A stretch of DNA of 64,000 nt, taken from NCBI GenBank assembly GCA_963759955.1, contig CAVXCA010000040.1:1-64000 (forward strand). Direction: 5' to 3'. The DNA is from Roseiarcus sp963759955. Its GTDB lineage: Bacteria; Pseudomonadota; Alphaproteobacteria; Rhizobiales; Beijerinckiaceae. The position numbers were made by a program, and so were the translations under genes. The notes beneath the pieces are model-generated. The model saw only the letters and a program-made list of their open reading frames with translations, was not told the origin of the DNA and did no database searches. Position 1 is the first letter of the stretch. Each line of letters starts with the position of its first letter. Shown piece by piece: positions 19,055-26,930 of the stretch.

Positions 19055-19338
19055 ATGAAGGCCAGAACGCTGCTCCGGGAGCGCCACCAACTCGGCGCCG
19101 ACGCTTCGCCGAGTTGCTGATATGGCGGACGCCGCGACCTGTGCGCGGCTCGGCCCATCGCTACAAGTACGCTTTGGCGTATGTCGTCGCTGAGGTCTGC
19201 GTCCTTCGCTACGACAACGAAGCCGGGAAAGGCGATCACAAGCACATCGGAGATGGGGAAACGTCCTATCGCTTCACGACGCCCGAGCAACTCTTGGCCG
19301 ATTTTTGGCTGGATGTGGACCAATGGAGGCCCCAATGA
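19055..19338 (+). pseudogene. TumE/DUF6516-like toxin, single-base frameshift
   Basis: The start MKARTLLRERHQLGADA is followed by a lost T in a T-run near 19108. Restoring it reads DAFAELLIWRTPRPVRGSAHRYKYALAYV and continues to HKHIGDGETSYRFTTPEQLLADF, 94 residues in all. The conserved SAHRYKYALAYV, RYDNEAGKGDHKH and Y-x-F segments match DUF6516 proteins, to which TumE toxins belong. Its stop overlaps the next gene as ATGA. If the deletion is real the toxin is dead; the otherwise intact frame argues for a sequencing error. Confidence 0.7.
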
Positions 19339-19676
19339 ACACCGTGACCCTGTCGGTCGCCACGCGCGACGCCGCGAACAGCCGCGCGCTTGCCGCTTTT
19401 CGGGGCGAAGCGCAAGGCGCCCACATTTCGTTCGCTTCGGCCGAATTATTGTGGCGCACGTTGACGAAAAAACGTTGGGAAATTCTGCGCGCCATGACCG
19501 GACATGGCGAAATGTCGATCCGCGAAGCCGCTCGGCGCGTCGGCCGGGACGTGAAAGCGGTTCATGGCGATGTGACAGTCCTCATCCACGCGGGCGTAAT
19601 CGACCGCACCGACAAGGGAATCGTGTTTCCCTACGACGCGGTGCATGTCGATTTCACATTGACGAAAGCGGCTTAG
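19335..19676 (+). CDS. TumA-like HTH antitoxin
   Basis: A 113-residue protein with a winged-helix segment, LTKKRWEILRAMTGHGEMSIREAARRVGRDVKAVHGDVTVLIHAGVI, and a beta-wing after it. This MarR/HVO_A0114-like fold is the usual partner of DUF6516 toxins. The ATG at 19335 overlaps the toxin stop; upstream in-frame ATGs exist but would overlap the toxin more. It likely neutralises TumE and represses the pair; this is inferred from pairing. Confidence 0.75.
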   Translation: MNTVTLSVATRDAANSRALAAFRGEAQGAHISFASAELLWRTLTKKRWEILRAMTGHGEMSIREAARRVGRDVKAVHGDVTVLIHAGVIDRTDKGIVFPYDAVHVDFTLTKAA

Positions 19677-19755
19677 CAGCGTCCGCACCGAGGACCACGT
19701 CAAGTTCGGATCGTTCCAGAGTTAGAAACACCGAAAGGCTCAACCACCAATTCGC

Positions 19756-19784
19756 ATTCACGCCGTTGCAATAAGGGGTTGAGC
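19756..19784. repeat. Imperfect direct repeat, right of the TumE/TumA pair
   Basis: Partner of the repeat at 18950-18984, in the same orientation, about 80 bases after the antitoxin stop. Confidence 0.35.
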
Positions 19785-19862
19785 AAGCAGCCGCCGCAAG
19801 AGTCCGAAGGACGGCCGTCGCCGCGTCCGGAGCCTTTGGGGCGCCACGGTCTCCAACCCCGC

Positions 19863-19910
19863 GAACCCATTTCTCGTTTCTCCGCCTCTTAGCCCGTGAG
19901 GACTGTCCTC
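19863..19910 (+). promoter_or_regulatory. Putative ECF promoter and 5' hairpin before the DUF2892 gene
   Basis: GAACCC at 19863-19868, 17 bases, then CTCTTA at 19886-19891, 6 bases, then the hairpin GAGGACTGTCCTC at 19898-19910. The same elements with identical spacings occur upstream of the ECF sigma gene at 21518-21565. GAACC-like -35 boxes are typical of ECF promoters. The hairpin would lie at the very 5' end of the transcript. An AAGGAG ribosome-binding site follows before the ATG at 19936. Confidence 0.65.
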
Positions 19911-19935
19911 GCTGGAACCAAGAAGGAGATCGAGC

Positions 19936-20139
19936 ATGTGGTACGTCAAGAATGTCCCCGGATGGGAGCGTGCGGTCAGGGCGGCGATGGGCGTCGGCCT
20001 GTTGGCGGCGTCTATCGCCTATTTCGGCTCCACCGTCATCGGATGGGCGGCGGGGCTGGCGGGCGCCATGGCGATGACGACGGGTCTCATCGGCTTTTGC
20101 CCGGCCTGCGCCATGGTCGGCCGAAGGCTGCCGCACTAG
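19936..20139 (+). CDS. DUF2892 (YgaP-type) inner membrane protein
   Basis: A 67-residue protein with two membrane helices (MGVGLLAASIAYFG and GLAGAMAMTTGLIGFCPA) and the family hallmark GFCPACAMVG near the end. The N-terminal NVPGWERAVRA segment is typical. A strong AAGGAG site precedes the ATG. It lies behind the shared ECF-like promoter motif. In YgaP the domain is fused to a rhodanese; the stand-alone form has no established role. Confidence 0.85.
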   Translation: MWYVKNVPGWERAVRAAMGVGLLAASIAYFGSTVIGWAAGLAGAMAMTTGLIGFCPACAMVGRRLPH

Positions 20140-20245
20140 CCACGACGCGTCGGGTCGGCGGCCGACCGCCGGAAAGTCGGCCGGCGATCCGAGGCGCAGA
20201 GCGCGTCCCTCAGTCAAACGTCAAGCCCTGCCGGGCGCGTCTTTC

Positions 20246-20965
20246 TCAGAACCGCGTCGTCAGCGTCGTCAGCCAACTCGGCGAGGCGTCGACCAGCGCC
20301 GTCTCGACGATCCTGTCGAAACCCAACAGCGTCGCGCCGGCGACGACGATCAGCACGGCGCCGAGCGCTTTCTTGACGCTGTCCCCGGCGCTCATGAGAC
20401 GACCGCGCCAGCGCATCGTCGCTTCGCGAGAGAGAACGCCGAGGCCCAGCAGCGGCAGCGCCGCGCCGAGTCCGAACAGCGACATCGTCAGCGCGACTTG
20501 TCCCAGATCGCGCCCTTCGGCCGCAAGCGTCGAGGCGGCGCCGAGCGTCGGCCCGACGCAAGGGCTCCAAAGCGCGCCGAGCAACACGCCGACCGCGAAC
20601 TGGCCGGAGATTCCGCGCGGCGAAAGCGCACGCAGCCGCGCGTCCGCCCATTCGCCGACAGGACCCGCCGCCAAGGCGAAACGGGCCTGCAATCGCGGAA
20701 CCAGCAGCACGACGCCAAGACCGATGAGCGCCACGGCGGAAGCGGCTCGAAAGAAGTCGCCGCCGACCCCAATGGAAAAACCGACGACGGCGACGAACAG
20801 CCCGACTGCGACGAACGACGCCGCCAGCCCGGCCGCCAGCGCCAGAGGTCCCCAGCGATGCTCGCTCGCGGCCGCGCCGAGCACGATCGGCAGCAGCGGC
20901 AGAACGCAAGGCGAAAGCGTCGAAAGAACGCCGGCGAGAAAGGCCAAGGCAAAGGCGCTGGACAT
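20246..20965 (-). CDS. CcdA/DsbD-type transmembrane thiol transporter
   Basis: A 239-residue protein with six hydrophobic helices. The conserved LSPCVLPLLPIVLG near residue 17 and LGALWSPCVGPTLGAA near residue 130 each carry the SPC/Cys-Pro pair that relays electrons across the inner membrane. It starts 6 bases after the thioredoxin-like gene on the same strand, so the two probably form a periplasmic thiol-reducing module. Confidence 0.87.
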   Translation of the reverse strand: MSSAFALAFLAGVLSTLSPCVLPLLPIVLGAAASEHRWGPLALAAGLAASFVAVGLFVAVVGFSIGVGGDFFRAASAVALIGLGVVLLVPRLQARFALAAGPVGEWADARLRALSPRGISGQFAVGVLLGALWSPCVGPTLGAASTLAAEGRDLGQVALTMSLFGLGAALPLLGLGVLSREATMRWRGRLMSAGDSVKKALGAVLIVVAGATLLGFDRIVETALVDASPSWLTTLTTRF

Positions 20966-20971
20966 CGCCGA

Positions 20972-21364
20972 TCAAGCCGCCTTGTCGAGCAGCGCCTTGA
21001 TCGACGCCGCGTTGGTGTCGCCAACGGACCGGCCGACTTCGGCGCCGCCCTTGAAAACGATCAACGTGCTCTGCATCCGCGCCTTGAACGCGGCGACGAC
21101 GTCCTTTTGGGAATCGAAATCGACGTCGAACACGACGATATCCTTGAGGGCGGGCATCGCCGTCAATTGGCCGAGGATCGGCTTCTGCGCCTTGCAGGTG
21201 GGGCACCACGACGCGGTAATGTCCACGAGGATCGACTTGCCGGCCTTTTGCGCGGCGGCGAAGGCTTGCGGCGTGAAGGGCTTGGGATCGGCCGCGTAGG
21301 CCGGCGCGCCGAAGGCGAGCGTCGAGGCGACGAGGGCGAACAGGAAAGCGCGACGGGCGATCAT
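20972..21364 (-). CDS. Periplasmic thioredoxin-like protein
   Basis: A 130-residue exported protein. The signal peptide ends at AYAA. The thioredoxin active site is ASWCPTCKAQKP and the fold motif STLIVFKGGAEVGRSVG follows, although the cis-Pro is replaced (QSTLIVF). A GGAG site precedes the ATG. It likely takes electrons from the CcdA-like protein next to it and reduces periplasmic disulfides. The start of this operon faces the ECF sigma gene. Confidence 0.87.
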   Translation of the reverse strand: MIARRAFLFALVASTLAFGAPAYAADPKPFTPQAFAAAQKAGKSILVDITASWCPTCKAQKPILGQLTAMPALKDIVVFDVDFDSQKDVVAAFKARMQSTLIVFKGGAEVGRSVGDTNAASIKALLDKAA

Positions 21365-21517
21365 GGAGGCTCCAGGGGTGGCCGAGCCGGCCCGACGTGG
21401 GCCGGCAAAGTCTTCTTCGCCGCAAAATCGAGAATGTTACGGGCGGGCTCTCGGCCAGCCCCGATTCGGCGCGAACGCGCCGCAGGCGGGACCGCAAAAA
21501 ATAGTTTTCGGCGCGGC

Positions 21518-21565
21518 GAACCCATTCGGCGCTTTGCGCCCTCTTATCCCACGAGGATGTTCCTC
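21518..21565 (+). promoter_or_regulatory. Putative ECF promoter and 5' hairpin before the sigma factor operon
   Basis: GAACCC at 21518-21523, 17 bases, CTCTTA at 21541-21546, 6 bases, then GAGGATGTTCCTC at 21553-21565. Architecture is identical to 19863-19910, while the spacer sequences differ, so constraint rather than recent duplication is likely. Position before an ECF sigma gene suggests autoregulation. Confidence 0.65.
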
Positions 21566-21588
21566 GACCGAGGCGGCAGGAGACCCCT

Positions 21589-21672
21589 ATGCTCAGCGTC
21601 ATGATATCCCCGAGAGGGAACTATGCGCTGGCGTCTATGGGCTGCGGCGGCTTCGGCCCGGCGCAAACTTGA
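21589..21672 (+). CDS. Possible 27-residue leader peptide before the ECF sigma factor
   Basis: ATG at 21589, preceded by GGCAGGAG, encodes MLSVMISPRGNYALASMGCG and seven more residues, ending at a TGA at 21670-21672. It begins 23 bases after the hairpin, the same distance as the ATG of the DUF2892 gene after its hairpin. It could be a leader peptide or only an upstream ORF; no homolog is recognised. Confidence 0.3.
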   Translation: MLSVMISPRGNYALASMGCGGFGPAQT

Positions 21673-21691
21673 GAAGAGTCTGAAACAACCG

Positions 21692-22231
21692 ATGCCCAGA
21701 CCCGACAATTGCGAATTGATCCTGGCGGCCCAGCACGGCGACGGCGCCGCGCTGAACCGCCTCCTGCTGGCTTCGCAAACCGATGCCCGGCGCTACGCGC
21801 GAAAGCACTGCCAAAGCAGCGACATCGACGACGCTGTGCAAGAGGCGCTCCTCATCCTCGCGAAGAAGATCGCGGGATTGCGTGCGGCGGCGGCGTTTTC
21901 GGGCTGGCTGTTCACAATCGTTCGGAGGGAATGTCAGAAGCTCTCGCGTGCAATGTTCCAGCATGAATCGCTGGAGGACGAACGCGTCGAGAGTTATCTC
22001 GCGGGCACAAGCGACTTGGCGTTGCGCCAAGATCTTTCGGCCGCTCTGGAATCCCTGCCCGCTCACTATCGGCAGGTGATTCTGCTTCGTGACTTTGAAG
22101 AACAAACCATCGCGGAAATGGCGCAAAGTCTGAAAGAGCATCCGGCGGCGATCAAGAGCCGCCTGCACCGCGCGCGCGCCCTGGTGCGCGAATATCTCCT
22201 GAGCCCCGGCAGTTCGGACCTTTTCGATTAG
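21692..22231 (+). CDS. ECF-family RNA polymerase sigma factor
   Basis: A 179-residue sigma factor. Region 2 includes DIDDAVQEALLILAKKI and FSGWLFTIVRRECQKLSR (residues ~40-85). Region 4 includes LPAHYRQVILLRDFEEQTIAEMAQSL and the recognition helix AAIKSRLHRARALVREYL. No anti-sigma gene is seen next to it. The start MPRPDNCELIL is favoured because regions 1.1-like residues upstream (from 21623) are Arg-rich and unconserved-looking. It is followed within 50 bases by the Lys/Cys-rich exported peptide, so it is probably autoregulated with it. Confidence 0.9.
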   Translation: MPRPDNCELILAAQHGDGAALNRLLLASQTDARRYARKHCQSSDIDDAVQEALLILAKKIAGLRAAAAFSGWLFTIVRRECQKLSRAMFQHESLEDERVESYLAGTSDLALRQDLSAALESLPAHYRQVILLRDFEEQTIAEMAQSLKEHPAAIKSRLHRARALVREYLLSPGSSDLFD

Positions 22232-22278
22232 CGTCTCATTCGCTCGACACGAGCCAACCCAACCAACGGTGAGACTTC

Positions 22279-22515
22279 ATGAGAGCCAAACTTATCGCCT
22301 ACTCGATCGCCGCCCTTACCACCGCCACCGTCGCGCTTCCCGCGGCCGCGCAGACCGCGCCGGCGAGCATGCCCAAGTGCAGTCCCGCCGCGATGAGCAA
22401 GTGCGCGCCGAAAGCTGCGCACCCGCGCCATCGCGTCCACCACAGGGCCCGCCACATCATGCCCAAGGCGAAGTGCGCTCCCAAGTGCGCGCCGAAATGC
22501 GCCCCGAAAAGCTGA
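22279..22515 (+). CDS. Lys/Cys-rich exported peptide with KCAPK repeats
   Basis: A 78-residue precursor with a signal peptide cleaved near AAAQ. The mature part has six Cys, nearly all in K-C-x-P steps: MPKCSP, MSKCAP, then KCAPKCAPKCAPKS at the end, separated by a His/Arg-rich stretch (HPRHRVHHRARHIM). The composition suggests metal or thiol chemistry in the periplasm. It sits directly after the ECF sigma gene and overlaps the next gene by 19 bases. No named family is assigned; it recalls small Cys-rich proteins under ECF control, such as bufferins, but no MNIO-type partner is present here. Confidence 0.75.
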   Translation: MRAKLIAYSIAALTTATVALPAAAQTAPASMPKCSPAAMSKCAPKAAHPRHRVHHRARHIMPKAKCAPKCAPKCAPKS

Positions 22516-23213
22516 ACGCGCCGAGACAGGCTGAACCGGAGCCTCGCGCTCCGGTTCAGAGCGCTTCGGAACAATTGATCGGCGTCTACAGGCGCCTCGC
22601 CAAATCGCGCAAGCATCTGCTCGCCGATATCATCGACGCGTCCGGTCCTCGGGCATGGGCGCATTATCCCGCGAGCGACGCCCGCGACGATGCAAGCGGC
22701 TATCAGTGGTTCTATCATTCTCACAGCGCGGACGATCGGCCCGGCGGCCAAGAACACGGCCATGTCCATCTGTTCGCGCGAAAGGCGGCCTGGCTCGCCG
22801 CCTTGGACCCCGTCGCCGAGAAACGATGGCGCGCGCGACTGCGCATTCGCGACAGCCGCGCCCCGACCCGGCACCTGCTCTGCATCGGCTTCGACGCCAA
22901 GGGCGCGCCGAACAGTCTCTTCACCGTCAACTCTTGGGTCACCGGCGACGGCATGGCGAGCGCAGCGGGAACGCTTCGGCTGATCGCCTCCCTTCGCCTC
23001 GAAACCGGGCACGAAGCGCTGGATCGGTTGATCGGCGCCCTCGCGCGCGTCTGCGCGCCGCAGATCGAAGCGCTCATGCGCGAGAGGGACGAGAGCCTCT
23101 TCGCCCGCGCGCAAGCCGGTCTCGGCGTCTTGGCCGACCAGAAACTCGAAATCCTGTCCGAACTCAGGATCGACCTGGACCAGATCCTCTCTCAGCGCAG
23201 CGAAGGCGCGTAG
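22497..23213 (+). CDS. DUF6969-like protein
   Basis: A 238-residue soluble protein. The distinctive core is WAHYPASDARDDASGYQWFYHSHS followed by EHGHVHLFARK (residues ~48-95), a His-rich pattern matching DUF6969. The C-terminal half contains VNSWVTGDGM and an amphipathic region. The ATG at 22497 gives a start overlapping the KCAPK-peptide gene; the frame is open further upstream but as Arg-rich shadow. Function unknown; the clustered His residues suggest metal binding (inferred). Likely third gene of the ECF operon. Confidence 0.7.
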   Translation: MRPEKLNAPRQAEPEPRAPVQSASEQLIGVYRRLAKSRKHLLADIIDASGPRAWAHYPASDARDDASGYQWFYHSHSADDRPGGQEHGHVHLFARKAAWLAALDPVAEKRWRARLRIRDSRAPTRHLLCIGFDAKGAPNSLFTVNSWVTGDGMASAAGTLRLIASLRLETGHEALDRLIGALARVCAPQIEALMRERDESLFARAQAGLGVLADQKLEILSELRIDLDQILSQRSEGA

Positions 23214-23428
23214 GGCGCGAGGTTCCGCCTCTGCGCCCCGACCCGCCGATCGTCGGGCGCCGCGCCGTCCTCGATGCGGCGGCGCCTCGGGCTGAGCGAG
23301 TCAATGGGTGAAGCTTCCCGTTCATCGTCGACACGAAAGCTTCGCCGAATGGCCCTTGCGACCAAATGAATGCGGAAATTGCGGCGGCGGCTTTAAGCAA
23401 AGCCGCCGCCGTAGTCGTCAATGCGCGT

Positions 23429-24154
23429 TCAGATGAACGCCTTGATCATCAAAGCGGCAACCGTGGCGCCGAGCAGCGGCCCCACCACCGGAATCCAGGA
23501 ATAGGCCCAATCCGAGCCGCCCTTGCCGGCGATGGGAAGTACGAAATGGGCGATGCGCGGACCAAGGTCGCGGGCGGGATTGATGGCGTAACCGGTGGTG
23601 CCGCCGAGCGACAAACCAATGCCCCAAACCAGCATGGCGACCATGTAGGGACCAAGGCTCGAGGGAATGCCGCCGCCGACGACGGCCTTGGAGAATATGG
23701 CGGCGATTACGAAAAGCAGCGTGATCGTGCCGATGATTTCGCTGATGAGGTTGGCGCCGACGTTGCGGATGGCCGGCCCCGTGCAGAAGACGGCCAACTT
23801 GAGGCCCTGGTCGGGGGTCTTCTCCCAATGCGGCAGGTATTGCAGCCACACCAGCGAGGCGCCGAGAAACGCCCCGATCAACTGCGCCGGCACGTAGGTT
23901 GCGATTTTCGAATAGTCGCCCGAGACGATGGCGAATCCGACCGTTACCGCCGGGTTGATGTGCGCGTCCGAGCTTCCCGTCGCCACGGCGGTAAAGACCC
24001 CGGCCAGCACGGCGAAAGCCCAAGCTGCCGTGATGACGATCCAGCCCGAATTCTGGCTTTTCGAACCATGGAGCAACACGCCCGCGACGACGCCGTCGCC
24101 AAGCAAGATGAGCACCATCGTGCCCATGAGTTCGCCAACGAATGGTGAATGCAT
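23429..24154 (-). CDS. glpF: Glycerol uptake facilitator (aquaglyceroporin)
   Basis: A 241-residue MIP-family channel with six membrane helices and two half-helix NPA motifs, HINPAVTVGF and AINPARDLGPR. The Asp after the second NPA-Arg (NPARD) is the mark of glycerol-type channels. It is the last gene of the glpR-D-K-F order on the minus strand, and a hairpin (24198-24223) lies in the glpK-glpF gap. Confidence 0.92.
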   Translation of the reverse strand: MHSPFVGELMGTMVLILLGDGVVAGVLLHGSKSQNSGWIVITAAWAFAVLAGVFTAVATGSSDAHINPAVTVGFAIVSGDYSKIATYVPAQLIGAFLGASLVWLQYLPHWEKTPDQGLKLAVFCTGPAIRNVGANLISEIIGTITLLFVIAAIFSKAVVGGGIPSSLGPYMVAMLVWGIGLSLGGTTGYAINPARDLGPRIAHFVLPIAGKGGSDWAYSWIPVVGPLLGATVAALMIKAFI

Positions 24155-24197
24155 GATATCCTCCCCGAATTTCCCATTTGAGACAAGATTTTGATAG

Positions 24198-24223
24198 GGC
24201 CGTCGCGTTTGAACGCGACGGCC
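24198..24223. other. Perfect hairpin between glpK and glpF
   Basis: GGCCGTCGCGTT-TG-AACGCGACGGCC with no strong T-run on the minus strand. It could reduce glpF expression relative to glpK or stabilise an mRNA end. Confidence 0.45.
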
Positions 24224-25525
24224 TTTGGCGCGGCGCGATCAGACCGCCCAGTCGAGGGACCGGGTCACGGCCTTGTTCCAGGAGGCGTAAAGCTTGCGGC
24301 TGTCGGCCTTGTCCATCTGGGGATGCCAGCGCTTGTCGACGCCCCAGTTCTCGACGATGTCGTCGGTCGACTTCCAGTAACCGACGGCGAGGCCGGCGGC
24401 GTAGGCCGCGCCCAGCGCCGTGGTCTCGATCACCTTCGGGCGGACCACCGGCACGCCCAAAATGTCGGCCTGGAACTGCATCAGCAGTTCGTTCACCACC
24501 ATGCCGCCGTCGGTCCGCAGTTCGCGGATCGGCACGCCGGAATCCTTGACCATGGCGTCCAGCACCTCGCGGGTTTGAAACGCCGTCGCCTCCAGCGCCG
24601 CGCGCGCGATGTGCCCCTTGTTGACGAAGCGGGTCAGCCCGCAGATGACGCCGCGCGCCGACTCCTTCCAATGCGGGGCGTAAAGGCCGGAAAAGGCCGG
24701 AACGAAGTAGGCGTCGCCGTTGTCGGCGACAGTCCGGGCGAGCGTTTCGATGTCGCCGGAGTTCTTTATGATCCCGAGATTGTCGCGCAGCCATTGCACC
24801 AGGGCGCCGGTGATGGCGATTGAACCTTCGAGGGCGTAGACGGCCTTGTTGGCGCCGAGCTTGTACCCCAACGTCGTCAACAGGCCGCAGGTCGAGGGGA
24901 ACAGCTTCTCACCGGTGTTCATCAGCATGAAGCAGCCGGTTCCGTAGGTGTTCTTGGCCTCGCCGGGGTTGAGGCAGGCTTGTCCGAACAGCGCCGCCTG
25001 CTGATCGCCGAGGATGCCGGAAACCACCACGCCGGGCAGCGGATCCTTGGCGTGGCCATAAACCTCGGAGGACGAGGTTATCTTCGGCAAGCAAGCGCGG
25101 GGAATGGCGAACAACTTCAGAATTTCGGCATCCCAGTCCAGCGTCGCGAGGTTCATCAACTGGGTGCGCGAGGCGTTGGTCACATCTGTGAGATGGATGC
25201 CGCCATGCGTTCCGCCGGTGAGGTTCCAGACCACCCAAGTGTCCATGTTGCCGAACAGCGCGTCGCCGGCCTCGGCCTTGGCCCGGGCGCCGGGCACGTT
25301 TTCGAGCAGCCAGTGCAGCTTGAGCCCGGAGAAATAGGTCGCCAGCGGCAATCCGGTCTTGGCGCGCAGGCGATCCTGCCCGCCGTCCTTGGCGAATTGG
25401 GCCACCAGCTGGTCGGTGCGCGTGTCCTGCCAGACGAGGGCGTTATGGAGCGGCTCGCCGGTCTTCCTGTCCCAAAGCAGGGTGGTCTCGCGCTGGTTGG
25501 TGATGCCGACCGCTGCCAGATCCGA

Positions 25526-25534
25526 GGCTCCCAG
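25526..25534. repeat. IS256 target-site duplication, left copy (GGCTCCCAG)
   Basis: The same nine bases occur at 26922-26930, on the other side of the element, both within glpK codons for LGA. Confidence 0.92.
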
Positions 25535-26921
25535 GAGCTATGGCGGAAACTGGGTGACGGGGGTGAGGAAGGCGGCGTAACGGGGTTGGTGATCAAGCCA
25601 CCCGAACCTCCAAGATGGAGCGTTACGCCATGAACGAGAATAGAGTTGTCGCCCTGCGAGAGAAAGGGGCGATCGATGATCCGCTGACGGAAATCCTTCG
25701 CTCTGGGGCGCGTCGGCTGATCGCCCAGGCGGTAGAAGCGGAATTCGAGACGTTTCTGGGCTCGAACGCTGATCTCGTCCTTGCGGACGGCCGCCAACGT
25801 GTGGTTCGCCACGGGCACGACCCGGTTCGCACGATCCAGACGGGAATCGGTTCTGTTGACGTAGAAAAGCCGAAGGCTCGCGATCGTGGCGCGGCGGCGG
25901 GCGACCGCATTCGCTTCACGTCGACGATCCTGCCCAAATGGGCTCGTCGAACCAAGAGCCTCGACGCTCTGCTGCCGGTTCTCTACCTGCGCGGAGTTTC
26001 CGCCGGCGATTTTCAGGAGGCGCTGGCGGCCCTGCTGGGCAAGGACGCGCCCAATCTCTCGCCGGCGGTGATCGCGCGGCTCAAGAGCGAGTGGGAAGAC
26101 GAATATCGGCGATGGCAGGATCGCGATTTGTCGGCGCGCCGCTACGTCTACGTCTGGGCGGACGGCGTCTATCTGCAGGCGCGCATGGAGCCGCAGGCCG
26201 AATGCATGCTGGTTCTGATCGGCGCGACGCCCGAGGGCGTCAAGGAACTGATCGGCTTCCAGACAGGCATGCGGGAGAGCGCGCAAAGCTGGAGGGAATT
26301 GCTCGTCGATTTGAAGGCGCGAGGTTTGTCGATCGCGCCGGAGTTGGCCATCGGCGATGGCGCGCTTGGCTTTTGGAACGCCCTCGACGAGGCGTTGCCG
26401 ACGACGCGTCATCAGCGCTGCTGGCTGCACAAAACAACGAACGTGCTCGACAAGTTTCCCAAGTCCTTGCAGCCCAACGCGCATAGGGATCTACGAGAAA
26501 TCTGGCTGGCGCCGGATCGCGCCAGCGCGGCGGGCGCCATGACGACATTCGCCGAGAAATACGCGCCCAAATACGACAAGGCCGTCGATTGCCTGATCAA
26601 AGACCGAGAGACGCTGCTGACGTTTTTCGACTTCCCCGCCGACCACTGGGACCATTTGCGCACCACGAACCCCATCGAAAGCGTCTTCGCAACCGTCCGG
26701 CATCGCACCGTCCGGATGAAAGGCGCGTTGTCGCAAGACACCGCTCGCTTGATGGTCTTCAAGTTGGTGATGGCGGCGTCGAAAACCTGGCGCAGGCTGC
26801 AAGGTCAAAACCAGTTGCCGAAGATCGTCAAAGGCGCCAAATTCCGCGACGGAATCGAGGTCGTGCTGGAAGCCAAATTCGCCGCCTGATTCACGCCGTC
26901 ACCCAAATTCAGGCATAGCTC
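25535..26921 (+). mobile_element. IS256-family insertion sequence
   Basis: An element of 1387 bases with imperfect inverted ends: GAGCTATGGCGGAAACTGGG on the left and GAGCTATGCCTGAATTTGGG (reverse complement) on the right. It is flanked by a 9-base target duplication, as usual for IS256, and carries one transposase gene. The near-perfect duplication and intact gene suggest recent insertion. Confidence 0.95.
25615..26889 (+). CDS. IS256-family (mutator-type) transposase
   Basis: A 424-residue DDE transposase. Catalytic residues are the Asp in YVWADGVYLQAR, the Asp in LAIGDGALGFWNAL and the Glu in TTNPIESVFATVRHRT. The CWLHKTTNVLDKFPKSLQ segment (mutator C-W-x2-H) is characteristic. It starts MERYAMNENRVV, preceded by a weak AGATGGAG-type site; the second Met is possible. 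Appears intact. Confidence 0.95.
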   Translation: MERYAMNENRVVALREKGAIDDPLTEILRSGARRLIAQAVEAEFETFLGSNADLVLADGRQRVVRHGHDPVRTIQTGIGSVDVEKPKARDRGAAAGDRIRFTSTILPKWARRTKSLDALLPVLYLRGVSAGDFQEALAALLGKDAPNLSPAVIARLKSEWEDEYRRWQDRDLSARRYVYVWADGVYLQARMEPQAECMLVLIGATPEGVKELIGFQTGMRESAQSWRELLVDLKARGLSIAPELAIGDGALGFWNALDEALPTTRHQRCWLHKTTNVLDKFPKSLQPNAHRDLREIWLAPDRASAAGAMTTFAEKYAPKYDKAVDCLIKDRETLLTFFDFPADHWDHLRTTNPIESVFATVRHRTVRMKGALSQDTARLMVFKLVMAASKTWRRLQGQNQLPKIVKGAKFRDGIEVVLEAKFAA

Positions 26922-26930
26922 GGCTCCCAG
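26922..26930. repeat. IS256 target-site duplication, right copy (GGCTCCCAG)
   Basis: Second copy of the nine-base duplication; here it forms codons of the glpK 5' part. Confidence 0.92.
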
